The notes under the pieces are model-generated. The model had not been told where the DNA came from. It was given only the letters and a program-made list of their open reading frames with translations, and did not search any database. From the NCBI RefSeq assembly GCF_010499265.1, contig NZ_JAAGSC010000040.1, forward strand, positions 290,305 through 354,304: a stretch of 64,000 nt of DNA. Reading direction: 5' to 3'. Origin of the DNA: Wenzhouxiangella limi (lineage in GTDB: Bacteria; Pseudomonadota; Gammaproteobacteria; Xanthomonadales; Wenzhouxiangellaceae). Below, one piece after another: positions 46,269 to 55,463 of this stretch (positions within the stretch are counted from its first letter, which is position 1; each line of letters starts with the position of its first letter). The translations under genes were made by a program, and so were the position numbers.

Positions 46269-48727
46269 CCGCGGGCGGCGTCACCGGCGGGCGTCAGACC
46301 GGCCTGCAGTTCGGCGTGGTCGAAATCGTCTACCGACACGACCTCCAGACTGCGCGTGCGGACGTCCAGCAGCAGCTCGGCCTCTTGTGCGGTCAGCACT
46401 TTCTTCTCCAGCGCTTGCGCGAGCTGTTCTTCGTAAGTGTGGCCGCTGACCTGGCCGGCGCGCTGGGCCTTGAGCAGCTTGCGCTCGACCGGGTCGGCCG
46501 CGATCACCTGCGGCAGCAGTTTTTCCATGACCCCGATCGGGAAGCCGGTGCGGTCGGATCTGTAGACGCCCCGGGTCAGGCGATCGCGGGTCTCTGACGG
46601 CGACAGCAACAGGGCGGCGACCTTGTGGCCCAGACGGTCGTTGGGGCTTCGTTCGGCGCGCCCGACCGGGAAGACCAGCAGGCGCAGGAACGGCCGGACC
46701 CAGGCGAATGGATAGTTGTCGATCACCCCGGCCAGGGCGTTCTGGGTCTTGTGGATGGCGTCGTGGAAGGCCCAGGCCATGATCGGCTGGTCGGCCGCCG
46801 GACGGCCTTCCTGCTCGAAGCGGCGCAGCATCGCCGAGCAGATGTAGAGCTGGCTGAGCGCATCACCCAGCCGGGCCGAGATCTTTTCTTTCTGCTTGAG
46901 CTTGCCGCCGTAGGTCAGCATGGCGATGTCGGCCAGAAACGCAAACGAGGCCGAGTAGCGGCTGAGCTTGCGGTAGTACTTGCGCGTCTTGCGATCGCCC
47001 GGAACGGCGGCGAAACGTCCGGCGCTGACGCCCAGCACCATGGAGCGCACCGCGCACGACATGCTGTGGCCGACGTGGCCGAACAACAGCTCATCGAAGG
47101 TCTTGAGGCGCTCGTCCTCGTCGTCGATCTGCAGCGCTTCGAGTTCCTTGAGCACGTAGGGGTGGCAGCGGATGGCGCCCTGACCGAAGATCATCATCGA
47201 GCGGGTCAGGATGTTGGCGCCCTCGACCGTGATCCAGATCGGCGCGCCCTGCCAGCCGCGGCCCAGGTAGTTCTTCGGGCCCAGGATGATGCCCTTGCCG
47301 CCGTGGATGTCCATGGCGTCCTTGATGACGTCGCGGCTCATTTCGGTGGCCCAGTACTTGGCAATCGCCCCGGGCACCGACGGCTTCTCGCCGTCGTCGA
47401 CCGCCGAGGCGGTCTGGCGGCTGAGCGCGCTCATGGCGTACGTGTAGCCGCCGATCCGGGCCAGCGCTTCCTCTACGCCCTCGAAGCGACCGATCGGCAT
47501 GTTGAACTGCTTGCGGATGCGGGCGTAGGCGCCGGTGGCCAGGGCGGCGGTCTTGGCGCCGCCGGTGGCCGAGGAGGGCAGCGAGATGGCCCGACCGACC
47601 GATAGCGACTCGACCAGCATGCGCCAGCCCTGACCGGCGTACTCGGTGCCGCCGAGCAGATAGTCGAGCGGAATGAACACGTCCTTGCCGATGATCGGGC
47701 CGTTGGGGAACGGGTTGTTGAGCGGGAAGTGCCGCCGGCCGATCTCCATGCCCGGGGTCTCGCGCGGCAGCAGCGCCAGGGTGATGCCGATGTCATCGGT
47801 CTCGCCCAGCAGGCCGTCGGGGTCGTAGAGCCGGAAAGCCAGACCGACCACGGTGGCCACGGGTGCCAGGGTGATGTAGCGCTTCTCGAAGTTCAGGCGG
47901 ATGCCGAGCGTTTCCTTGCCCTTCCACTGACCCTTGCAGACCACGCCGTAGTCGGAGATTGAAGTGGCGTCGGAGCCGGCGGTGGTGCTGGTCAGGCCGA
48001 AGCAGGGGATCTCGCGGCCGTCGGCCAGGCGCGGCAGGTAGTGATCTTTCTGCGCCTTGGTGCCGTAGTGCAACAGCAGTTCGGCCGGACCCAGCGAGTT
48101 GGGCACCGCGATCACCGAGCCCAGCGTCGAGCTGACCCCGGCCACTTTTTCCAGCACCGCCCGGTGAGCGACGGCGGAAAAGCCCAGGCCGCCGTACTCC
48201 TTGGGGATGATCATGCCGAAAAAGCCGTGTTTTTTGAGGTGGTCCCAGACCGCTTCGGGCAGGTCGGCCCGGTAGTGGCTGACCTCCCATTCGTCGGTCA
48301 TGTCGCACAGCGCTTCGACCGGGCCGTCCAGAAAGGCCTGTTCCTCGACGGTCAGTTCATGTAGCGGCTTTTTGATCAGGCGCTGCCAGCGCGGCCGACC
48401 GGTAAACAGTTCGCCTTCGAAGCCCACCGTGCCGGCCTCCAGCGCCACGCGCTCGGTCTCCGAGATCTGCGGCACCATGCCGGCGAAAGCCTTGAGCACC
48501 GGCCGGGTCAGGAATTCGCGCCGCCACGGCCGGTGGTTCATGGGTACTGCCACCAGCAAAAACACCAGCCAGGACAGCGTCAGGACCAGCCAGCCCGGTT
48601 GTCCGGCCACCGTAAAGACCAGCAGTACGGCGCCGATTGCGCCGGTCCAGACGGGGACGCGGGTCTTGAAAAAGGCGCAGGTCAGCGCGGTTGCCAGCAC
48701 GACGGCGAAGAACAGCAGGGTGATCAT
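46247..48727 (-). CDS. fadE: Acyl-CoA dehydrogenase FadE
   Basis: The 826-residue protein has the FadE-specific layout: N-terminal hydrophobic helices (about 1-65), an acyl-CoA dehydrogenase core (about 110-520; CFGLTSTTAGSDATS, FNMPIGRFEGVEEALARI, DIHGGKGIILGP) and a C-terminal DUF1974-type domain to the end. It catalyses the FAD-dependent first step of fatty-acid beta-oxidation at the membrane. It overlaps the upstream hydrolase gene by 4 nt, forming a two-gene operon divergent from a TetR regulator that probably controls it. Confidence 0.94.
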   Translation of the reverse strand: MITLLFFAVVLATALTCAFFKTRVPVWTGAIGAVLLVFTVAGQPGWLVLTLSWLVFLLVAVPMNHRPWRREFLTRPVLKAFAGMVPQISETERVALEAGTVGFEGELFTGRPRWQRLIKKPLHELTVEEQAFLDGPVEALCDMTDEWEVSHYRADLPEAVWDHLKKHGFFGMIIPKEYGGLGFSAVAHRAVLEKVAGVSSTLGSVIAVPNSLGPAELLLHYGTKAQKDHYLPRLADGREIPCFGLTSTTAGSDATSISDYGVVCKGQWKGKETLGIRLNFEKRYITLAPVATVVGLAFRLYDPDGLLGETDDIGITLALLPRETPGMEIGRRHFPLNNPFPNGPIIGKDVFIPLDYLLGGTEYAGQGWRMLVESLSVGRAISLPSSATGGAKTAALATGAYARIRKQFNMPIGRFEGVEEALARIGGYTYAMSALSRQTASAVDDGEKPSVPGAIAKYWATEMSRDVIKDAMDIHGGKGIILGPKNYLGRGWQGAPIWITVEGANILTRSMMIFGQGAIRCHPYVLKELEALQIDDEDERLKTFDELLFGHVGHSMSCAVRSMVLGVSAGRFAAVPGDRKTRKYYRKLSRYSASFAFLADIAMLTYGGKLKQKEKISARLGDALSQLYICSAMLRRFEQEGRPAADQPIMAWAFHDAIHKTQNALAGVIDNYPFAWVRPFLRLLVFPVGRAERSPNDRLGHKVAALLLSPSETRDRLTRGVYRSDRTGFPIGVMEKLLPQVIAADPVERKLLKAQRAGQVSGHTYEEQLAQALEKKVLTAQEAELLLDVRTRSLEVVSVDDFDHAELQAGLTPAGDAARGGQRKAA

Positions 48728-49608
48728 GACGAGTTTGCTCCTTGTTCCGCCTGGCGCCTCAGAAACGGCGTGATGGCAGACAGAAAATGATCATTGGCAT
48801 CGCCGGCCACCATGTGGGCGGCGTCATTGACTTCGACCGTTTCGGCATGCGGGGCGAGCTTGCGGAACTCCGAGATGTGCTCCGCGCCAATGAGTTCGCT
48901 CATGCCGCCGGCGATCAGCAGGGTCGGGATTTTCAGACGCCGGCTGGCCGACTGCAGGCGCGACTGCAGGTTCGAAGACTTTTCGGCCAGCGCCAGCATG
49001 GCCGGATCCCAGTGCCAGTACCAGCGCCCGTTGCGGGCCTGGCGCAGGTTGCGGTTCAGGCCCGTGCTGCGGGTGTTGCGGCGCCGGTGCGGCAAAAATG
49101 CGCGGACTGCCTCCTTGGCCTCGTCAAGGGAGGCAAAGCCGTCGGGGTGCTGGCGCATGAAGGCCAGCATGGCTGCCACACCGCGCTCGTCCCAGCGTGG
49201 GGCGATGTCGACCAGGACCATGGCGCGGAGGTCGACCTTGGGTTTTTCCGAATGCGCGAGCAGCGCGGTCAGGCCACCCATGGAAGCGCCGATGACGATC
49301 GGCGTGTTGGGCAGCGAATCGCACACCCGCCGAAAGTCTTCGACGAATTGCTCGAAATCGTATTCGCCACTGGGTGCACGATCGCTCTCGCCGTGGCCGC
49401 GGGCGTCGTAGCTGACCGCCTGCCAGCCGGCGGCGGCCAGCTGCCAGCCGGTCGCCTCCCAGGCATATTGGGTCTGGCCGAAACCATGGGCCATGAGCAC
49501 GCACGGCGCGCGGTCGTCGCCGTAATAGCGCAGATGGAGACGAATGCCGTCATCGGTCCAGATCTGACGGCGGCGGATGTCATTGTGAAGATTACGCACT
49601 GCTTCCAT
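48724..49608 (-). CDS. Alpha/beta hydrolase
   Basis: The 294-residue cytoplasmic alpha/beta hydrolase has an oxyanion HGFGQTQ, nucleophile Ser109 in GASMGG, a late Asp, and His in NDAAHMVAGD. It starts a unit with fadE (4-nt overlap), so an esterase or thioesterase role in acyl metabolism is likely but not shown. The predicted promoter places the transcription start at or next to this ATG, so the mRNA might be leaderless. A later in-frame start is not obvious. Confidence 0.85.
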   Translation of the reverse strand: MEAVRNLHNDIRRRQIWTDDGIRLHLRYYGDDRAPCVLMAHGFGQTQYAWEATGWQLAAAGWQAVSYDARGHGESDRAPSGEYDFEQFVEDFRRVCDSLPNTPIVIGASMGGLTALLAHSEKPKVDLRAMVLVDIAPRWDERGVAAMLAFMRQHPDGFASLDEAKEAVRAFLPHRRRNTRSTGLNRNLRQARNGRWYWHWDPAMLALAEKSSNLQSRLQSASRRLKIPTLLIAGGMSELIGAEHISEFRKLAPHAETVEVNDAAHMVAGDANDHFLSAITPFLRRQAEQGANSS

Positions 49609-49645
49609 ACGCTTCAGTATGGGGGTTAGCCTTCATGGGAGTCAA
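49605..49645 (-). promoter_or_regulatory. Promoter of the hydrolase-fadE unit with overlapping palindrome
   Basis: A -35 TTGACT (49645-49640) and -10 CATACT (49621-49616) are 18 nt apart on the minus strand. A perfect inverted repeat, CCATAC-N6-GTATGG (49605-49622), covers the -10 and the start codon. It is a plausible operator for the divergent TetR regulator. Confidence 0.5.
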
Positions 49646-49722
49646 TGTTCATCAATGGCGTAGACCGGGGCGCTTTTCAAGTCATTTCGCCCGGCTCGGG
49701 GATGATCGGATACCATCTTTTC

Positions 49723-50322
49723 ATGATCAAAGCCGCAACTGCAAGAAAAACGACCCCTGACAGGGTCTCATTGACGCCGGAAGATTGGGAAAAGGCGGCC
49801 CTGAGCCTGATCGCCGACAAAGGCGTGGCCGCGCTGGCGGTTGAGCCGCTGGCCCGAAGTCTGCAGATCACCAAGGGCAGCTTTTACTGGCATTTCCCGG
49901 GTCGAGACGAGTTGTTGAGCAGTGCGCTGAAGCGCTGGGAACAGCAGGATGCCGACCATCTCGAGCGCTCGCTGGCCGCCGATGAGAACCCGGCCGAACG
50001 ACTGGCCCGATTCGTCTGGCGTACCACGCGCCAGACCCTGACCCACCGCGTGTACCTGGCGCTGTGCGCGCTGCCCGATGATGCCCGTATCGGTCCGGTG
50101 CTCAAGCGGGTGACGGCGCGTCGTATCCAGTACCTGGCAGCGGCCTTCGAGGAACTGGGGCTGGACACTGAAGCTGCCCGTCGGCGCGCCACCCTGGTCT
50201 ATTCAGGCTATGTCGGCTACCTGCAGCTGCAGGCTCAGAAAGTCGTACCGGAGCGCGGCGATCCGGCGTTCGACGCCTACGTCGAGCACGTCATTGAAAG
50301 CCTGATCACGTCGATGCCCTGA
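49723..50322 (+). CDS. TetR/AcrR family transcription regulator
   Basis: The 199-residue protein has an N-terminal TetR helix-turn-helix (about 18-65: WEKAALSLIADKGVAALAVEPLA, then ITKGSFYWHFPGRDELL) and a C-terminal ligand domain. The ATG at 49723 is the best fit to family length, though its ribosome site is weak and ATG 49702 is possible. It is divergent from the hydrolase-fadE pair and probably represses it in response to an acyl-CoA-like ligand (inference). Confidence 0.88.
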   Translation: MIKAATARKTTPDRVSLTPEDWEKAALSLIADKGVAALAVEPLARSLQITKGSFYWHFPGRDELLSSALKRWEQQDADHLERSLAADENPAERLARFVWRTTRQTLTHRVYLALCALPDDARIGPVLKRVTARRIQYLAAAFEELGLDTEAARRRATLVYSGYVGYLQLQAQKVVPERGDPAFDAYVEHVIESLITSMP

Positions 50323-50337
50323 AGCCGCCGGCTTGCT

Positions 50338-51435
50338 TCACGAGCGGTGGGGCAGGGCGAGGTAGTCGTGGCTTTGCATCTCGATCAGTCGTGAGACCGT
50401 GCGCTCGAACGGCTGGATCAGGCGCTGGCCCGAGTACACCTGCTCGATCGGCACGGCGGCAGCGACAATCAGCTTGACCGCGCGGTCGTAGCATTCATCG
50501 ACCAGGTGGACGAAGCGCCGGGCTGCATCGTTGTCGCTGTCGTCCAGGGCCGGGACATCCTGAACCAGCAGGGTCGAGAAGCGGCGGCTCAGCTCGATGT
50601 AGTCGGCGCTGGAGCGGTGGCCCCGGCACAGGGTGTCAAAATCGAACCACACCACCGAACCCGCGCGGCGTCTGGCGGGAACGTCGCGGCCCTGGAGGCG
50701 AACTGTTCCCTCACGGATGACCTCACCGGTCGCGAGGTTTTCGAACTCTGCGGCCAACTCGGCCAGGCGGCTTTCATCCAGCGGATACCGCCACGTTGGA
50801 TGACGCGAGAGCTCGCGCAGGCGGTAGTCTTCGCCGGCCTCCAGGGCAATAACTTCGCAGTGGGTCTTGATGGCCTCGATCGCCGGCAGGAACCGCGCGC
50901 GCTGCAGTCCGTCGGCGTAGAGCTCGTCGGGCACGGTGTTGGAGGTGGCGACCAGGGTCACGCCGCGCTCGAAAAGCGTTTGCAGCAGTTCGCCGAGCAG
51001 CATGGCGTCGCCGATATCGCTGACGTGAAACTCGTCGAAGCACAACACCTGCAGGCGTCCTGCAATATCAGCCGCGATGGCCTTGAGCGGGTCACGCTGG
51101 CCTTCGCGCTGTTTGAGCCGGCGATGGACCCGGTCCATGAAGCGGTGAAAGTGAATGCGCTCCACGGGTATTCGGGCGGCTTCCAGGCTGGCGGCCAGCA
51201 AGTCCATCAGCAGCGTCTTGCCGCGACCGACCTGCCCATGCAGGTACAGCCCGGTGACGCCGTCGTGGCGGCGCCTGAGTCGCTGTATCAGCCCCTGGCG
51301 CGACGCGCTAAGGCGTCCGAACAGATCTTCGAGGTCTTGCAGCCGCCGTCGCTGATCGGGATCGTGCTGCAGCCGGCCCTCGTCGACCAGGCTCTGCCAG
51401 CGGGCCAGCGGACCGGGAACACTGGGGTCGGTCAT
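50338..51435 (-). CDS. zapE: Cell division ATPase ZapE (AFG1 family)
   Basis: The 365-residue ATPase has Walker A GQVGRGKT (about residue 68), Walker B LCFDEFHV and the AFG1 family block VATSNTVPDELYADGLQR. ZapE acts on the Z ring during late division in Gammaproteobacteria. It converges on the TetR gene and is 12 nt upstream of nothing co-directional; the next gene on the same strand ends 12 nt before its start. Confidence 0.93.
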   Translation of the reverse strand: MTDPSVPGPLARWQSLVDEGRLQHDPDQRRRLQDLEDLFGRLSASRQGLIQRLRRRHDGVTGLYLHGQVGRGKTLLMDLLAASLEAARIPVERIHFHRFMDRVHRRLKQREGQRDPLKAIAADIAGRLQVLCFDEFHVSDIGDAMLLGELLQTLFERGVTLVATSNTVPDELYADGLQRARFLPAIEAIKTHCEVIALEAGEDYRLRELSRHPTWRYPLDESRLAELAAEFENLATGEVIREGTVRLQGRDVPARRRAGSVVWFDFDTLCRGHRSSADYIELSRRFSTLLVQDVPALDDSDNDAARRFVHLVDECYDRAVKLIVAAAVPIEQVYSGQRLIQPFERTVSRLIEMQSHDYLALPHRS

Positions 51436-51447
51436 GCCGCAGAAAAA

Positions 51448-52107
51448 TCAGCCGGGCAGGTTGGACTGGACGTGATTCTTGATCAGGCCGCGCAGATCCA
51501 TCAGCCGCCGATGGAAAAAATGGCCGGCCCCTTCCATTACAACCAGGTCGGGCGGTTGATCGAGGTCTTTTGCCCATTTCGACACCGCCTCGGCGGAGAC
51601 TACATCATCCTCGTCGCCCTGCACCACCAGCCAGGGACAGTTGGGCGGCAGCAGTTCCTCGAAGCCGTAGCGCTCCACCGGCGGGGCCACCGTGATCAGC
51701 TGACGCACGGGCAGATCGCGGGCGGCTTTCAGCGCAACGTAGGCGCCAAACGAGAATCCGCTCAGCCACAGATCGGTGCCCGGACGAGTCTGCTGGACCC
51801 ATTCGACCACCGCCAGCAGGTCGTCGGTCTCACCCTGGCCATTGTCGTACTCGCCTTCGCTTTCGCCGACGCCGCGAAAGTTGAACCGGACCGTGGCCAG
51901 CCCCAGTTCGCGCAGGGAACGTTCCATGATGGTCACGACCTTGTTGCGCAGGGTGCCGCCATGCTGTGGATGCGGGTGGCACAGGACGGCCGTCGCCGGT
52001 CGCTCGCTGCCCGGCTCGGGCACATCCACCAGGCACTCCAGCCGACCGGCTGGACCGGTCAGATGAAATTCGCTGCTTTCAGTGGGAAATTGCTGCGGAT
52101 CCAGCAT
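51448..52107 (-). CDS. Alpha/beta hydrolase (YsgA/DUF-type small esterase-like)
   Basis: The 219-residue alpha/beta hydrolase carries the family-typical HPHPQHGGTLRNKVV (about 44-58), FNFRGVGESEG, nucleophile Ser119 in SGFSFGAYVAL, Asp in VQGDEDDVV and His in GAGHFFH. It is cytoplasmic and short. It is 12 nt upstream of zapE in the same direction and probably cotranscribed. Substrate unknown. Confidence 0.85.
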   Translation of the reverse strand: MLDPQQFPTESSEFHLTGPAGRLECLVDVPEPGSERPATAVLCHPHPQHGGTLRNKVVTIMERSLRELGLATVRFNFRGVGESEGEYDNGQGETDDLLAVVEWVQQTRPGTDLWLSGFSFGAYVALKAARDLPVRQLITVAPPVERYGFEELLPPNCPWLVVQGDEDDVVSAEAVSKWAKDLDQPPDLVVMEGAGHFFHRRLMDLRGLIKNHVQSNLPG

Positions 52108-52188
52108 GCTTGATCGACCCCGGTGATCATGCCCTTACTGACGTGGGCCGCCATGATAACCGAAGCGGGCGCCGGCAATTTCGGAGGT

Positions 52189-52695
52189 CTATTCGACCAT
52201 TCCCAGCATATGGGACACCGAGGCCTCGATCTGCTCGTCGGTCAGATCGCGCCGCCCGCCGCGCGGGGGCATGGCGCCAATCCCGTTGATGGCATTGGAG
52301 ACCAGCTGTTCCTTGCCCTTGTCGATACGGTCAGCCCAGGCACTGGCCACCATCTCGGGCGCGCCGGCCGCACCGACTTCATGGCAGGAGGCGCAGGCGC
52401 GGTCGTAGATCAGGCTACCGTCCAGCGAGCCGTCGAAGGCGGCTTCAACTTCGGTTGAACCGGCGGCATCCTCCCGCGCGGCCATGGCGGCGGCCCGACC
52501 GGTTTCGCCGGCATAAACGCCGGCGACCGGCATCAGTCGCTGCTCGCGCGCCGCCTCGCGGGCGGTGGATTCTTCCCGATCCAGCGTGCCGTGAATGGCC
52601 ATGGCCAGGAAAATGATCACGATCGCGAACACGGCCAGACCGGCGAGCACCAGGCTGAATCGTTTCAGAAAAATACGGTCGTCGGCTTCGGACAC
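52189..52695 (-). CDS. Membrane-anchored c5-type cytochrome c
   Basis: The 168-residue protein has an N-terminal TM anchor (about 12-34), a linker, and a cytochrome c domain with haem motif CASCH (Cys101, Cys104, His105) and probable axial Met142 in GAMPPRGG. It resembles cytochrome c5 electron carriers. The GTG start at 52695 is supported by GAGGAT about 8 nt upstream. It is the last of three co-directional genes after uppP. Confidence 0.88.
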   Translation of the reverse strand: MSEADDRIFLKRFSLVLAGLAVFAIVIIFLAMAIHGTLDREESTAREAAREQRLMPVAGVYAGETGRAAAMAAREDAAGSTEVEAAFDGSLDGSLIYDRACASCHEVGAAGAPEMVASAWADRIDKGKEQLVSNAINGIGAMPPRGGRRDLTDEQIEASVSHMLGMVE

Positions 52696-52730
52696 GGTAC
52701 CAATCCTCGCAGAGCAGCAAAGACCTTCAA

Positions 52731-53183
52731 TTATATCCCAACGCCGGGTGCTGGAACCGTCGAGGCATCGATCTGGTCCAGGCGCTGCACGGCCCATCCC
52801 AGCGCCATACCGAGCCCACTCCCCAGCACGGGTCCGAGTACGACCACTGCGCCGACTGCGGCCGGCTGCCGAAAATACCAAACCACCAGGGCCAGTGCGG
52901 CGGCTGGCAGGACGCCCACGGCGAATCCGGCTGAACGATGCCCGGCAACAGCCGTTGCCAGCGCAGCGCCGGCCGTTGCCGCGCCCAGCCAGATCACCGC
53001 CAGCCATGCCGGAGCCGTGGAGGCCGCGGCGGCGGGGTGGGTGATGGCCCACAGCAGGTGGTCACCGCCGCCCACCATGACCAGCAGGGCCAACAGCGAT
53101 TCTGCCAGGACGGTGCTCAGCGTGAGACCGGCGGCCGCCGCGCCCAGCCATCGCGAAACAGTGTCTAGCGGCGCGGTACTCAT
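52731..53183 (-). CDS. Unidentified four-helix membrane protein
   Basis: The 150-residue product has about four predicted TM helices (near 12-38, 58-80, 86-108 and 110-132) and no soluble domain or recognised motif. It is Ala/Val/Leu-rich. Its ATG overlaps the uppP stop (ATGA), so it is coupled to uppP, and a cytochrome c gene follows 35 nt later. I do not recognise the family. Confidence 0.65.
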   Translation of the reverse strand: MSTAPLDTVSRWLGAAAAGLTLSTVLAESLLALLVMVGGGDHLLWAITHPAAAASTAPAWLAVIWLGAATAGAALATAVAGHRSAGFAVGVLPAAALALVVWYFRQPAAVGAVVVLGPVLGSGLGMALGWAVQRLDQIDASTVPAPGVGI

Positions 53184-53983
53184 GAACGCAGAAAAAACAG
53201 CAGGAGAACAAGACCCAGGATGATCCGGTAGGCGACGAACGGTTGCATCCCGATGCGGCGGATGAAGGCCAGGAAGTAGTGAATGCAGGCATACGTGCTG
53301 ATCACGGCGATCGAAAAGCCAACCAGCAGGGGCAGCGGACCGGTCTCGACGCCCTCTTGCGCTATATCGACAATGCCGAGCAGCCCGGCCGCGGCAATGA
53401 TGGGCACCGACAGCAGGAACGAAAACCGCGCCGCGGCCTCGCGCGTCATGCCCAGAAACAACGCGGCGGTAATCGTGATGCCCGAGCGCGAGGTGCCCGG
53501 AATCAGCGCCAGGGCCTGGGCCAGGCCGATGATGACGGCATCGCGCACCCCCAGGCTGTATTCGTCACGCTGTCCGCGGTGACGCCAGTCGGCCCAGCCC
53601 AGCACCAGGCCAAAACCAATCAGCGCCAGCGCCATGACCAGCGGGCTGCGCAAGGCCACCTCGGCCAGATCCTTGAGCAACAGACCCAGGATCCCGGCCG
53701 GGATCGTTGCGATGATGATCAGCCAGGCCAGCCGCGAGTCCGCCGTCTGACCCTGTCCGACCAGGGCACCCAGCCAGTCGCCCGCCATGGCCAGCAGTTC
53801 GCGGCGGAAGTAGGCCACCACCGCCACCAGCGAGCCGAAGTGCAGGATGATGTCGAAATCCAGCCCCTGGTAGGTCTGTCCGGTAAACAGCGAGTACAGC
53901 ACCAGATGCGCCTGGCTGGATACCGGCAGGAACTCGGTCAGGCCCTGGACCAGGGCAATCAGGGCGGCTTGCACGGCATCCAT
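53180..53983 (-). CDS. uppP: Undecaprenyl-diphosphate phosphatase
   Basis: The 267-residue integral membrane enzyme recycles undecaprenyl diphosphate to the monophosphate carrier for peptidoglycan and LPS. The catalytic Q-x3-E region (QGLTEFLPVSSQAH, residues 13-26) and the PGTSRSG loop are intact. About eight TM helices are visible. BacA-type length. It starts a unit with a small membrane protein and a cytochrome c. Confidence 0.96.
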   Translation of the reverse strand: MDAVQAALIALVQGLTEFLPVSSQAHLVLYSLFTGQTYQGLDFDIILHFGSLVAVVAYFRRELLAMAGDWLGALVGQGQTADSRLAWLIIIATIPAGILGLLLKDLAEVALRSPLVMALALIGFGLVLGWADWRHRGQRDEYSLGVRDAVIIGLAQALALIPGTSRSGITITAALFLGMTREAAARFSFLLSVPIIAAAGLLGIVDIAQEGVETGPLPLLVGFSIAVISTYACIHYFLAFIRRIGMQPFVAYRIILGLVLLLFFLRS

Positions 53984-54052
53984 GGACCGGAAGTCTACCC
54001 GATGAACTGCCCGGGCAGCCCCCGTCCTGGCCGACCGGGCTGAAATCTGCGC

Positions 54053-54058
54053 TATACT
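54053..54058 (+). promoter_or_regulatory. Promoter -10 of the tRNA gene
   Basis: TATACT lies 11 nt before the tRNA 5' end, giving a transcription start only a few bases upstream of the mature tRNA. No convincing -35 is seen. Confidence 0.5.
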
Positions 54059-54068
54059 TTGCGGCTAC

Positions 54069-54145
54069 GCGCCCGTAGCTCAGTTGGATAGAGTGTCGGC
54101 CTCCGAAGCCGAAGGTCGCAGGTTCGAATCCTGCCGGGCGCGCCA
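54069..54145 (+). tRNA. tRNA-Arg (anticodon CCG)
   Basis: A complete cloverleaf: acceptor GCGCCCG pairs with CGGGCGC, D arm AGCTCAGTTGGATAGAGT, anticodon loop CTCCGAA giving CCG (reads CGG), T arm GCAGG-TTCGAAT-CCTGC, discriminator G and encoded CCA at 54143-54145. Arg CGG is frequent in GC-rich genomes. Confidence 0.97.
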
Positions 54146-54155
54146 GATATAGAAA

Positions 54156-54180
54156 GCCCTCGCGTCGCGGGGTCTTTTTT
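54156..54180 (+). terminator. Intrinsic terminator of tRNA-Arg
   Basis: A short hairpin (CCTCGC with GCGGGG, one G-U pair, loop GTC) is followed by a T-run reaching 54180. It starts about 11 nt after the tRNA CCA end. Confidence 0.75.
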
Positions 54181-54262
54181 TATCCGGGCTGCGAGGGGCT
54201 CGAGCAGGTCCTTGCCGCTCACATTAAACCCCAAAGGCGCGACGCCGGGGAATCAGGACTCG

Positions 54263-55276
54263 CTAGTCACTATGGCCAAGCCCACGACGCTCCACGGCCA
54301 CGTCCGGGTGGTCGGTGAACAAGCCGTCGACGTTTAGCTTGTGCAAAAAAAGATCCAGCAGCGATTCCAGTGATTGGCCTTCTGACAACCCTTCACGGCG
54401 AAAGGTAAACGGATGGATCGCAAGGTTCATGTCGCGCGCAGACCTAAACAGCGGGCTGGGCAGTGGTCGCCCGCTAGCGTCGATCTCCAGTAGCGCGCTC
54501 AGTGGCGGTCCGATCCCGTCAGCGTAAGCAGCAACCTGCTGCAGCCCGGCCGGGGTGACCATGGAGCCGTAATCAACATCGTTCATCTGCCAGTCATTGC
54601 TGCCGATCAGCTGGATCAGCGAGAATCGGTCGCCATGGTCGCGGCGAATGCGCTCCAGCGGGGCCGGCTCAAAGCTCTGGATAAAGATCGGCATCGACGG
54701 CTTGGGCAAGTCGTAACGCAAAAGGACCTGGAGCAGGGCGTCGGCAATGTCCTGGCCGGACTTGGCGTGAAAGGCCGGAAACTTGGTCTCTGGGTACAGG
54801 CCAACGCGACGGCCGGTTGTGCGGTTGAGCTCGGCGAGCCAGACGATGAGATCGTCGAAGGTCACGATCCGGAATTCGCCGAGGCCTGGCGGCCAGCGCT
54901 TCGGGTAGCGCGCCTGGCCGCTGTCGGCTTCGATTCGTTCGGAGACTCTCAGGCGTTGGATTTCTTCAAGCCGAAAATCAATGGCATAGTAGCGTCCGTC
55001 TTCTCGCGCCCGATCCGGAAAGACCTCAGCGACATTGGTGGTGGCCTCTAGGGTCAGATCATGCAGGGCGATCAGGTGACCATCGGCGGTCAGGACCAGG
55101 TCCGGCTCGATAAAGTCGGCGCCTTGCCCGTAGGCCAGCAGATAGGCTTCGAAAGTGTGTTCCGGCAAATACGCCGACGCGCCGCGATGGGCAATAATCA
55201 GCGCATCGGACGTGGCCGGTTCATGAGCGGGGGCGACGGTGGCGGCGAGAAAAACGGCTGCAAGCATGTTGAGCAT
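54263..55276 (-). CDS. Periplasmic glycerophosphodiester phosphodiesterase
   Basis: The 337-residue enzyme has a signal peptide (about 1-18, ending APAHE) and a GDPD TIM barrel with AHRGASAYLPEHT, DFIEPDLVLTADGHLIALHD and the late DGLFTDHPD block. It resembles periplasmic GlpQ, which releases glycerol-3-phosphate from phosphodiesters. ATG 55276 is chosen; ATG 55267 and TTG 55315 are alternatives, none with a strong ribosome site. It is divergent from a TonB receptor-phoD pair, suggesting a phosphodiester-scavenging set. Confidence 0.9.
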   Translation of the reverse strand: MLNMLAAVFLAATVAPAHEPATSDALIIAHRGASAYLPEHTFEAYLLAYGQGADFIEPDLVLTADGHLIALHDLTLEATTNVAEVFPDRAREDGRYYAIDFRLEEIQRLRVSERIEADSGQARYPKRWPPGLGEFRIVTFDDLIVWLAELNRTTGRRVGLYPETKFPAFHAKSGQDIADALLQVLLRYDLPKPSMPIFIQSFEPAPLERIRRDHGDRFSLIQLIGSNDWQMNDVDYGSMVTPAGLQQVAAYADGIGPPLSALLEIDASGRPLPSPLFRSARDMNLAIHPFTFRREGLSEGQSLESLLDLFLHKLNVDGLFTDHPDVAVERRGLGHSD

Positions 55277-55463
55277 GGGCGGTGGTGCGAGCTTTTGTTC
55301 CTTAAGGTATCTCAACAGCGAGTTGTTTCAAATCCGTGACGCTGATCCTGGGCGCTGAACCGGGTCAATGGCTTTCATCAAGGCGTCACGGCTTGCTAAC
55401 CAGATGTTAAAAGTTTGTCTGCACGATAAGGCCTCCTAAGTCTTGCGTTCTGAGTGCAATCCC

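Noticed and set aside
55355..55400. Pho-box-like TCA repeats upstream of the TonB receptor
   Set aside because: TCA triplets recur at 10 and 11 bp, but the CTGTCAT core of a Pho box is absent, so PhoB control cannot be claimed.
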